From Opisthorchis felineus (Eukaryota; Platyhelminthes; Trematoda; Opisthorchiida; Opisthorchiidae), in contig SJOL01009480.1 of NCBI GenBank assembly GCA_004794785.1, positions 188,708-252,707 of the forward strand: DNA of 64,000 bases, read 5' to 3'. Both the position numbers and the translations under genes were made by a program. Positions within the stretch are counted from its first letter, which is position 1. Every line of letters starts with the position of its first letter. The notes beneath the pieces are model-generated. The model saw only the letters and a program-made list of their open reading frames with translations, was not told the origin of the DNA and made no database searches. This document shows positions 26,501-38,500 of the stretch, piece by piece.

Positions 26501-29500
26501 CGCCATCCATCTTTTTATAATACAACCAAACCTTTCGTTTTGTTCAATAACTACACTTGTCCTGTCAGCTGTGGTCTCATTACTGGAAGCTCTGCAAACA
26601 GTCTTGATTTGGGGTGCTCATTTCTTAGGGCCAGCTGTGTGGAAGGCACGATGAGTTACACACAAAGACCGCCGTTCCACAGGCAACATCTGGGGCAATA
26701 CCGCATAGGAGTGTTTAAGACAAAGTGATGCATACATATACTGCAACTTTTACGTCCGTTTGCGTAATGGAAGGGAATCGACAGGATGGATCAGCACGGA
26801 GATAGCTCATTTTGGTAGCTTTGCCTTTTGGGCAGCCGTATTGCCTTGCAAACGTTCCTGTCGTACACAGTTAACGGGAACCTAATCACCTTGTCGGTTT
26901 GATGGGTGATGTCTACTGCTTTGCTAATCCAGTTGATGTTTGTAATACACTGGATCGTTTACAGACGAGATCACAGTGCAACAGCCGCCAAGGCTGAAGC
27001 CGTGATCCTTTTCTTAAGAGTATAAATTCAGCAAGTTACTCACCGAAATACTGTTCAAGGGCGACTCAGTTTTTTTGTTTACAGGCCACATCTGTTTATG
27101 CCATCTTCAAAAGTTGACTGAGAATTGGACAGGGGATTGGGATGATTTCTGTTTCCCTGACAAGCGGATGTCCTAAGGTTGTAATGGGTCTTAAATCTGA
27201 GAGACTGTTCTTTGAGTTTCCAGCCACACCGGATCACTTTATCTGGAATGTGTTAATGAAAGGCTGATAACCTATCTGTATCTAAGTGAGTGTTACTTAC
27301 TCAGCTGGTCTGTCAATTGTGGTCAACCGGTATGGTGTTCCATTATTAGCGGGAGGGCTGCGCTTTCGAATTCTCTAACGATTCGTGAAGTGTGCACTGC
27401 TGGTGATTCCCAGTGAGTATCAAATGCTTCTCAGACTCTTAAAGTAGACTGATCGCGGTTTCAGAGTGAGATGATGGTCGAAACATTATGAAATGATCCT
27501 TTGCAGAATTCCGATACGTGTTTCCATCCGGATGCGACAATCTAGTAGGATTTTTACCTAAATGACTAATAGGTCGTCGCATTTTGCACTTTGATGATAC
27601 TTAGAATGTGCTCTACAGTTAGGATTTTCTATCAGGGGATGCCTACTTCAAGCAAAAACTAAAAAGGCCGCACTGGGACAACTGAAGCCTGTGGTGGCCT
27701 GTTTATAAGGAGGTCCACACACTCACTCTGTTTTCAACTTTAATGGATAACCATTACTCCCCCTATTGTTTCGAACCCCTTCGGAGACCGCAGTACTCCA
27801 AACAACTCCGGTTGGTGAGTCTAGCGGGAACTCAGAATGTCATGGGCAGTTAGTTCTATGCGGCTTGCACTTCAAGACGCATACTAATGGCATCTTTTTT
27901 GCTTTTTGTTCACTTTTGCTTTATCTCAAATTGCTTTTTGAACTCCAGGTGTGGAGGCCGGAGAAACTGCTTGCAAACTGGCTAGGAAATGGGCCTACAA
28001 AGTGAAAGGCGTTCCGGACAATGAGGCGCGCATTGTGTTTGCAGAGGGGAACTTTTGGGGCCGCACACTAGCGGCTATCTCTTCGTCTACAGATCCTACC
28101 TGTTTCCAGGGCTTTGGACCTTACATGCCCGGTTTCGATGTTGTACCTTATGATGATTTGAAGGCATTGGAGGTGGGCAACCTTGGTGTGATTAAATATG
28201 TATTTGCGTGAGAATCAAACTCATGAACAGAACATTGAAGGTTACTTGGATTGCAACATATAAAGCTCCTCCTAAAGCTGTCTGTTAAGGAGTACTTTCA
28301 TTTTCTTTTCAGGAAAAGCTGAAGAATCCCACCGTTTGCGCGTTTATGGTAGAGCCTATTCAAGGCGAAGCTGGAGTTCGAGTCCCTTCGGATGGGTACT
28401 TGAAAGGCGTTCGTCAGTTGTGCGACAAATACAATGTGTTGTTCATCGCTGATGAGATTCAAACTGGACTGTGTCGAACGGGAAGGCAAGTGTGAACCAT
28501 CTATCATTGATAGCCTTGTTTTCCAGTATGTTCCTAGACAGTTTATACTGCGAAGATCCTGTAGAATGACCACTTACTGGGTTAGCCGAAATTCGTCACC
28601 CAGGGAAGATCGGCTTTGCAGAGGGTATAATACGATAGTTCGTTAGATTTTCGAAAAAAACAGGAAGCGTAACGTGGCGAAAAATTCAATTCAGCTGTTT
28701 CTAAAATAATTCCGGGATTTGTCTTCTATAGATGTTTCAAATATCCTTACATCACCATCAGTTCTGTTCCGGATGGTCGTGGTCGCTAAGTGGTGGTCAG
28801 TGTGAAGGGATACGATCTAAGTTTCATCTCACTGTAGTTAGCAGTCATTTCAATACTCTCGATAAAACTGTATCATAATGAAGACTGAACCCTTACATAT
28901 CACAGTCCTAGCTTTTTGAGAAGGATAAAAGGCGAGATTCTACAGCATGTTTCATAAAGCTGTCATTTGGTACACTGGGTTGATAGGAAATAGAAGGGAT
29001 GGCTAAACCTTGCAGTGATGGAGAAAAGTTTCACTACGTGTGAGGATATCTATTTGAGAACCCCGCCATTTAAATAGGTGTTTTTAGTTCAATGCTTCGG
29101 CGGCCAACAGTCATCAATTGAACTGGATCCAATTTAAGTACCACTACGTGCAAAGAACCAACGTCCCAACCGGAATACTCAAGGAGAACCGAATATCGGA
29201 TTCACAAACAAAGAAGCAAGGAACGCCTTGGAGGCAGATCAACAAAGGTCACAAGTCGGAACTTGGAAGTGTCAAGAACAGAGGTCAGTCCAGCATCGAC
29301 CAGAGTACGAGGGCAGGGGATGTCAAGCTCAGAGGTCACGTGGGCATCGGCGAAGCAGGACACAGGATAACAGAGCAAACAATGGAACCGCCCAGTCGTA
29401 CAACTAATCGTGATTGAAGGTTAGCCCCGGCTAGCAGCATGTATATTAACAAGCACGCAACACCACTCAACACACAACAACCAGCCCATCGCTACGCACC

Positions 29501-32500
29501 TCTACGCACCCTAACAACGCACTGATGATGAAACGTTTGCAACCAAATCACCCAGTTCATCGAACAAACCAACGGCCATCTATGCTACCTAAGCTACTAA
29601 CATTTTCCTCTATAGCAAACATCGAGTTTATCTCATTGTACCTCTTTGGTGTGCATTACAGGCTAATATTAGGGAGATAAAAAAACGGAACAAGAACCTA
29701 CCATTGGGATATCAAAAACGATTCGATCAGTAGAGGAGTGCTATTAGTATGACCAACTCTGTCCGTTTGCACAGTTCTGGTTCACATCTTATGATACCAA
29801 TAGATTCAGCTAAGTGGGGACTATCATCTCTCGTGGTCTTGTACATGCTGTACCATTCTTACTTCTGCCCCCCCCCACCATCACCCTCAAATCATACTCC
29901 TCTAATTTAGAAAGTTACACAAAAGCGGACTGTGGGGGTATGGAGACGGTGCCTACTAGCTTCAGATTTATTTACGTCATCGATCCGTCCCTCATTTTTG
30001 GTTCCTAAAGCTACGGATAATGATAGGGTAAGTAACTTGTCCCTCCCCAGCGACGACCGCTTTTGTCTATTCCAGTGTTTCAGATTCTGTCATCACTCAT
30101 CTTCATTCTCCTTGCTTACTCCAGTGTGCTTCAGGGGAAGCGAATTCAAAGGAACTATATGAGTAGTCTGATTTTCGTGCCTACTCCGAGGAAGTAGGTT
30201 CACCTGTGGATTTCAGTAGGTCCAAATACCGTATTCACCTAAATCACCTCAAACCAAATGGCGTTTAGATTATTTCGGCATCCAGAGAATGCTGGAATTA
30301 AGAATATTTTCCAACGGCAATGTACCTCAAAACTCGCAAGACAGAAATGAAAATAAATAGGCAATAAATGAACGCCTTGTTTCCGCAAACGTTGTTACAT
30401 GTACTGGACATTATCCTGGCTGGTTTGAAGATGCTTTAACAAGGAACTTATATGTTGCTTTTTTGTGTCCTACAGAACTTATTACCTCATTTGCTGCGGA
30501 GACAGCTTTCTTCACGTGTCTTTTAACCGCAAAACAGTCAGCCAATGCTTTCGTGTACGCCGGGGCCATGATTAACATGTTAGAATCGGTGCTGAATTTT
30601 CCATAGTCACAGACTCTCACAGCTTCCAACAACATCCTAGCTCTCCATCCACCAGTCATACTACGCCCATAGTTTTATGTCGATAAACTGGTTTCCCCAA
30701 CAACCTCTCTCTCTCTCTCAACTGCAGGCGTTTATGTGTTGACCACGAATCTGTGCGTCCTGATATTGTACTCCTTGGTAAGGCACTTTCTGGAGGAATG
30801 CTTCCGGTAAGTAAATATACACAATAAACCGGTGTGACCTGTGTAAGAGGCTCGTGTGCTTCTCGACGTAGTATAACTACGGCGACAATAACCAGAAACG
30901 AGTGGTCAGTTTTTACTTAGACCCGAACAATGGCCGTCGAGATTTTCTTGTTTGTGCCGGTCTACGACATTGGACAGTTACACTAGACGGCATTTACTAT
31001 TCGTTTATCTACTCTTTTAAGTGACCAAGTTTCGCAGCCAGGATGCAACACTAGTCTCACGTGCCTGACATGAAGAATTAGTTGTGGACGAGCCTTAGGT
31101 CTAAACCATCACACATACAGTAGTCCTCCTAGTCGGAGCGACCGGTCAGCCATGGTCAAAGCTCCTTTTCGGGGAGAACGACCAACTCCTTAGTTTTACG
31201 GGACAGCCGAATCACTCGTAATTCGTTTAAGGTATCTGCTTACTTTTATATATTTGATCTTATAAGTTCTATTTTTGAGAAAAAAATCTGTTATTTTTGC
31301 TCACATTTTACTCATTTGTCTCTTTTTTCATTTGATTTCACTAGAAGTACAGTTCTCGTACGATACACAGTAAACACAGGATTTTACTATGAGCTGGAAT
31401 AACCAGTTTTTCATCAAGTTTCCTTGGTCGAACCGTGTGTCGTCCAAATTTTCCGGTCGTCTCGTAATCCGGCCACTTGTCATTCGCTTTTCACTTTCCT
31501 TTGAGCTGTTTTATTGATCGTCCTTAGAATTTTTAACAAGTAAGAAAGGTTAGCAACAGTAAAGTAGTGCAACCTACCGCATAACAGAAGGTGACAACTG
31601 GGGGCAATCTGTGAGGTCGAAGGGGACCTCAATGTAGTTTGATGGTAACTTACACAACCGGGATTCCAAATTGGACAAAACTAGTCTGAGTTATCGAGAG
31701 TTCGCAATTTATTCACGTCTGAATTAAAAGAATGGTTGATTATTCTATGGTTGACCATAGAACCTACTAGGTAATTGGTCCGATAGTGTGGTTAATAACT
31801 AAAGCCACAGCATATCCAATCATGGTTTTCTTAAACTAAAGTTCGGTACAGCGAATTGAGCTTGGGTGGTGTATTATGAAGTTTGGATGGAACCTTGAGA
31901 GCAGGATAGTCAGGCTTGAATTCACCAGTGCGATTCAGTGCTGCGCGAACTGCATTGCTGAGCCGTACAGAAGAAAAATTTTCCAGTGGACGAGTGGAAT
32001 GCTTACGAAGTGATTGCACTGGAAATAATGGACGGCTATAGTGAGACATTGGGGTGCCATGAGCAGACAAAAAGACGAGGTACTTGAACACGTCTGTGCA
32101 GTGTTTCACGCCTTTCACATCAGCAAGAGCTGGTTTCCCGAAGGCCTTGATTTGACCGATATGTATTCTTCAACTCCAGTCGACTGAGACCTCACAGCAA
32201 GTGCGCGTAGTTCTGTACTTCGTTAACCCGGAAACTGCCCTCCAACAGGACACCAAATTGTCAACAAATTCACCATCTGTCCACTGCAGAAATAAAGCAA
32301 TATATAAAAAAACTGAACGTGGCAAAATGTCCCTCTTATTGATGCATGGTCATAAAATATTGTGGCGTCCCTTTTTCCTATGTTGGTTTGCACCTCATGA
32401 TCTGGAGAATGTTCTGTTTAACCCTCAGGTTGATTTCTATTAAGATCTGTCATCTTCTGCCCATACTTCCTTAAATTGTACCTGCAGTTAGCTAACTTAC

Positions 32501-35500
32501 AGTGAGAATGTGGGTGATTTAGTCTATGATTTAGTCACGAATTACACGAAACGGATCGATGTTTGTTGGCAAAAAACAGTTTGTAACAATAAGGATCGAT
32601 TGAAGGGTTCACTTTTGATATCCGTTGGTCAGACACGGGCACAGTTGACGTGGAACCCTGGACGTTGAACGTGGAGGCCCCTATAGCGTCGGAGGTTTAT
32701 GACTGCATCTGTTCTCTCGAGAGCCACCGAGCATCTGGTCCGGATGACCTCCCACCCGCATTGCTCAATGACGGGGTTGGAATCCTCAGTTAGCGCTTGT
32801 CTGATCTGCTTGCCTTCATTCGGGAAAAGGAGACTCCCAGACAACTGAAGGGGGTCGGTGATAGTGCCCATTTTCAAAAAATGGCCTCGTAGTGAGTGTG
32901 GTAACCACAGGGGGATCAGCCTAACCCCGGTTGCAACGAGACTGCTTCACTTGTGCTTCGTTGCCTTATGGTGGCTCGTGAAACACTGACTCGAGAGCAG
33001 CAAGCGGGATTCAGGCCTGGTAGGGGTTGCGCTGACTAAATCTTCACACTTCGTCAGGTGCTAGAACAACGCCGTACGTATAAGAGACCCACGATTCTAG
33101 TATTCCTGGATTTCCAAAGCGCATTCGGCTCCGTTGACTGGTCTGTTTTCGTTGACTTGCTTTTCCCAGCAAAGAATGCCCCGGGTGTTTGTGAACATTA
33201 TAAGTGCTCTGTATACTCAGACTTCCGGACGTGTGAGAGTATACGGAGTGCTCTCCAAAAGCTTCCGTATGCAAAGCAGTGTTCGTCAGGGGCCCCCACT
33301 GTCTCAATTCCCATCTAATTTCGTGATCGATTAGATAGGGAGACGAACACTGGAAGGTCTCCAAAACCCCGGTGTTCAAATAGCCTGTGACGAGAACCTT
33401 GTCGATCTGGAATATGCAGATGACATCGTTCTCATCTTCGAAGAGGAGGAGAAAGCTCAGGTGTTTTTGGATGAAGCGACGAAATTCATCCCGTCCTTTG
33501 GTATGCACTTTTCACCCACAAAGTGTAGGGTCATGCTCGTGGACATGCAGTCACTGAACACGCCACTTACCATCCAGGAAGAGGTATTGGAAGTTGTGGA
33601 GCGTTTTACGTATATTGGAAGTTGTATTAGCTCTGATCGTAGTGTGACAGATGAGGTCAATGCACGAATCTGCAAGGCCCGGGTCGTGTTTGCTAATTTG
33701 AGACACCTATGGTGTCAGAGTGGTGTATCCTTGAATCTCAAGGGACGTGTTTATCAAGCTACAGTTCGGGCTGTTTTGTTGTATGGCTGTCAGACTTGGC
33801 CTGTTCGAGCAGCGGAGCTGAGACGTCTTCAGGTGTTTGACAATCGTTGTCTCAGGACGATAGCTCGTGTGGGTTGGTGTCGGCGTATCCGTAACGAGGC
33901 AGTTAGAAAGTGAGTTTTCGGTTGTGCAACGGGTACTTCCATTGAAGAATGTGTCCAGCACCAGAAGCTGCGTTGGTTGGGACATGTGTTGCGTATGCCG
34001 AATCATCGTTTGCCGAAGAGAGTGCTGTTTTTCATGCCCGATTCAGAGTGGCGGAAGCAGAGTGGTGACCAACCTTTGACCTGGCAGAGGGGTATGAAGG
34101 AGATTACGAAACACTTGGGTGCTGTCGGTGCTACTCGCCTTCCAGGTTGTGGACCGCGTGATCCTCACTGCGCCTGGTTGGAGACGCTGCAGAATATGAG
34201 TGCTAATTGATGTCAATGGCGTTCGTGTTGTCAGTTTCTATCCAGATTTCCTGAATGAATGTCTGGAGGCGTAGGCACCTCGGAATGATTGTAGTAAGCT
34301 AGTACTAAGTCCCTTCCCCGTCCACCTTTATTCTCCTCTTCACAATAAGGCTTTCGAATAAATCATAGTTGTACGGCAGTGAAGCATCGGTGTGGAACAC
34401 TGATGTCAGGCTGCCCATGATGGTGATGACGATGATGATGATGAGAACATAATAAACTTGGTAAAATGTAAGACAATGTCAGTCAGAATGAAATTCAGTG
34501 TCTAAATTGCAACTCGTTGTCTGTTAACACAGGGTGAGTCACGCGATCCTCTCACTTGTCTACTTGGCCTTAGCTTTTGTACTGGCACACTTTAGACAGG
34601 AACACCTTGCTCGTGGATCCTTATGATAATGACTTCGCAAGTGGCCAAAATCTTCCTTCTGATAGACAAGTTTGCCGGTACTTGGTAATTGCTGTTGCAC
34701 TGTTGGCTGAAACGGAACTGCCAACAGTACTCTGTTGTCCTATTCAGCAGCTGGTTGGTAGATTTTCAGGCGTTCGGTTGGACAGATGTTTTGTTGTTAG
34801 ATCAATGTAGCTAGCTTCTCGTACTGCAAGCAACTCGGAAGAAAGAACAACTCACACGACGAGTGAAACTTACGTACGAGTAGTCGTCACCAGAGGAGCA
34901 AATTAAAGCATTACCAGGTGATGTGAATTTCGTGAGTAAAGAGTGAATGGCGCCGTATTCTGTCCAAGTGCAATTATCCGGTCGTCCCGAAAGGTTTTGT
35001 TTTCAATTAATAACCCGGAGTTTGCAAGTATGAATCCTCCTGGAGATTCGTGAGGTGCGCATTGCTGATGACTTCTAGTAAAAGTGCTTTTCGGCCTTTT
35101 GTCATAGATTGCGCTCATCCACTGGAAGAAATCACCATTGGACATTTCACAATCTCCTCATACCACCATCAAAACGTGACCAGCGCTAAACACGTGATTT
35201 ACGATATATATTTTTCAAGCTACTTACCGGGGAATGCTTCGAAGAGCCCTTTCGTTATCCTTCAAAGGTGTTTTCTCAAGGAGAGTGTTGTGTGCACCTC
35301 TGCTGTTGCAAGTAGTAAATAACCGTAGAAAAAATGAGGCGCCCGTTTCTAACGGTCATTTTTTGAAGTGAATCTATCAAATTTTTCTGGAAGGCTAGAA
35401 GCATGGCTACGCTGCCGCTTTTGAATGAACACCCCTGAAGGGGGCCAGGTTCAATTTCCGAAAGTGCTCAGTCTTCGAAGAAGAAACTTCAGCCACATAG

Positions 35501-38500
35501 CAGAGTGGTGACTCAAAAAACGGGACAGACAGCATGAGCACATATCTCGGTTGCCTTCGAATCCAACACAACCCCGAAATTCTAACAGAGAATGTCATCT
35601 AAAGTTAATTCCCACTTTCAAATGGCGTGGTGCACTTCTGCATACACAAGTAAGACGGATGACCTCGTGCTTTGTTTAGTGATTGTTGTCAACGTAGCAC
35701 TAACCTAAACACATGGAACTGCAGTGAATACCCGTGATTGTACAAACCACTTTAGTGACACAGTTAGACTTTCATGGTTGTCCACGATGGGTGGCGGTTT
35801 CGTCAGCATTCGACCTAATATGCAAGCGCATGTTGGTGGACGAATTGTTCGGTAAGTTCGACGCACCCACCCACCTACACAGCCTACCGCTCCTCCACAC
35901 TAATGATATCATCTTGGTTAAGGGGGAATGCTTGCAACAAAATTGGCAAGCTTAGACAACAGCACAACCTGCAAGGGAACTATCCGGCTATCAAACAAAC
36001 GCATGCATGAAATGATCACACATGTTGTCCGTCACATATACGCAATCCTCTACACAGATACCTTCCTTGCCTTCCAGGATGGGGCCCCCGTGACCCCGCC
36101 TGTGCATGGCTGGAAACGTTGCAAGAAATGGCGGCTAATCGATGTCAGTGGCGTTCGTGCTGTCAGTTTCTTTCCAGACTGTCTGATTGAGCGCTTGGAG
36201 ATGTAGGCACCTCAGAACGCTTGACATAGGCCAGTACTAGGTCCCTTCCCTCACCCACTCTTTTTCTCTTCTTTTCACTCTAGGGCTTTAAATATAATTA
36301 GACGAACCTTATGGTTGTACGGCAGTGAAGCCTCAGTGTCAACACTGATGTTGCTGTCTTTGATGATGATGATGAATATTGGGTTTTGTTGTGTTTTTTC
36401 CCCTTGATACAAAAGCACAGGCCGGTAGTTTCTCGGACAATTCACTTTTGCTGGTTGCCGTTTTTGGCTTGGTTTTGTCAGACAGATTGTACCTTACGTT
36501 GAATGTCAGAGAAGTCTCTACAAGGTTCGCTCTGGTACTTCACAATACAACTCAACCCCGGTTGTCATGCTGGGCCTCGGCTATGTGGCTGAAAAAGTTG
36601 GTGCTATATCCGAAAGGCGAGGTAGCCATACTGATAATCAGCCCCTAGTGTTAGAATGTTAGATTGCTCATCCACCAACCGAGGGGTTACGAGTTCCCAC
36701 CCTCACAGAACATTGCTGACGATCCATTACAAATATTCGACAGCTGAGAGGTGGATTTCGGTTTTGTAGCATAGGCTGACAACAATAGCAGGATGAAATC
36801 TCGGCTGGAGATTTTACTTAGTTCGGCAGTCGGACTAGAAACTTGTTGAACCCGGTGGAATACCTTGGGCGTTTTTGCGTCACCACCGTCAGTTCGTTGA
36901 GTTTGTATCGTACTGCTTGGAAGGTAGATGACAGTAAGAATTTAGGTCAAACTTTCTTAAAAAGCAGGCAATGACAGTTTGCTGATGATCAATTCAATTT
37001 TCCCCATTCCTGGCTATCAACTCTGTTCTAGGACTATTGGACTGAGATGAAATTTCTACCTCAGAAACTGTAGGAGGTGTCCACCGGACTGTTGTGTTGT
37101 TCAGACATTTTTGCCGCAAGCTATTCTGTCTATTTTTGTGTAGTTTTGAGGGCAAGGTGTTAGGCACGGCAACAACAAAAAGTGGCGCCAAACGGCGCTT
37201 TAACGTATTTTAACTTCGACGACGCCACATAACTAAAATACGAGTAATATTTTGAAACTTAATACATCCTTTAACTAAATAAGACGTTTTCAGTGAATGT
37301 GAACTTCTGAAGTGCTCCCGATTCAGCATTTGCTTTTGTTTCGTATACGGGACCCAGTCGCCCGTTTTTTATGTAAGGTGACATCTATTCTGTCTCTAAC
37401 CACGGTTCGAAATATATTATTCAATTCCAAGACTCCAGCGTCCAGCTAAATTTTCACGAAATGACCACCTCTATTTCCTGTCATTTGATTCCGCGTCCAC
37501 ATTCGGGATGGGTTGTACAAGTGGTAGTTTATCACAGTTAAAGTGGTGATGGTGTGAATGCTATCCACCGCTGCTGGCAGCAGTTCGTGATGCTTTGGTT
37601 GCGCCTTCCACCTGGGTTTTATAAGCACCGTCAACTGCCTTTTCCATTACGGCCAACATAGCCGTCATCCACAAGAAGACTGGATTTGCTATGCCCAACT
37701 CCCTCAGCCTGAAAAGCATAGCAAAGCCACTAACCAAAGTATAGCCATGCTATGCCATCACCTCAACTTAAGTGAACAGTGTTGCAGCGCGTGGCAACAG
37801 CCTACGTATGATCGATAGACTGATAAGCGCTTCGAGGCCGGGTTGGTGACAACCATGCAGTCTAGTGCGCATCGCACGGGCAAGTTTGCGAAGGATAAAC
37901 AGTTTGCGTTCATCTGGTTCGCTTCAGAATCCGGAGAATTATTTTTATGTGTATGCCTGAATAAAATTACTTTTAGTAACTTCTCGGTAAATCACCATTA
38001 TTTCTGTTACCCCATTATTGCACAAAATTGCATGTCACTTGACCATCGGTTTTCAATATTACTCAGATAGCCTACGGTGACGCTGTTTTCAGGAGACGTC
38101 ACTGATTTGAGATGATCACCAGCAACGATGCATATAACACTTGTGAAAATTCTCTGACAGCCTGCCACCGGTTGAATCCTTCTTGGAGCTCAGGAAATGG
38201 ACGTAGACCCAGGGTCTCCACCAATCCTTTCTTCCTAGAAAAGCACCAGATTGCATGTAAATGAGGTCGTACACACATCCACTGAATCTCTGTTTTGTAG
38301 CATACTCAGTTGAATATCTCGTTAAAATCAGCGTAGTTTGCAAGTGGGCGTTTACTTCCGCTTGAGCACAATTTGATGTTCAATCAGAAAATAGTATTGA
38401 TGGGAAGTCGGGATTGATTTTCACTGATTGATCACAACACGTATGCAACCGGTGGTGGGCCGCTGCCGGATTTTCACCAAGTTTATAGGTAGTGTGTTGT

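Larger units (their letters stand above)
6006..27948 (+). other. OAT intron 3 (21.9 kb), repeat-rich
   Basis: No OAT exon is missing here: exons 3 and 4 join in phase 1 to give [10 protein letters not shown]. Recognised content: LINE-1-family copies at 8150-8318, 8481-10125 and 18103-18545, a LINE-2-family 3' end at 17604-17944, a tRNA-like SINE near 13760, a TGA-rich microsatellite at 25767-25871 and a SINE at 27340-27450. In 6006-8149, 10126-13759, 13931-17603, 18546-25766 and 25872-27339 I recognise no gene. Confidence 0.9.
28486..30727 (+). other. OAT intron 5 (2242 bp), GC-AG type
   Basis: The donor AAG|GCAAGT is a strong match to the known GC-donor consensus and the acceptor is ctgcag. 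It contains an AG-rich open frame at 29118-29417 (99 codons, no recognised family), a poly-C run near 29871, a weak repeat end near 29520-29610 and an unrecognised minus-strand frame at 30411-30659. No intact gene is recognised. Confidence 0.92.

Noticed and set aside
29522..29534. CTGATGATGAAAC, which contains both hammerhead boxes
   Set aside because: Only one base separates the boxes, so no stem II can form. This is not a hammerhead.
30411..30659. 82-codon minus-strand frame with protein-like composition
   Set aside because: No identifiable family and no upstream exon or acceptor; chance cannot be excluded.
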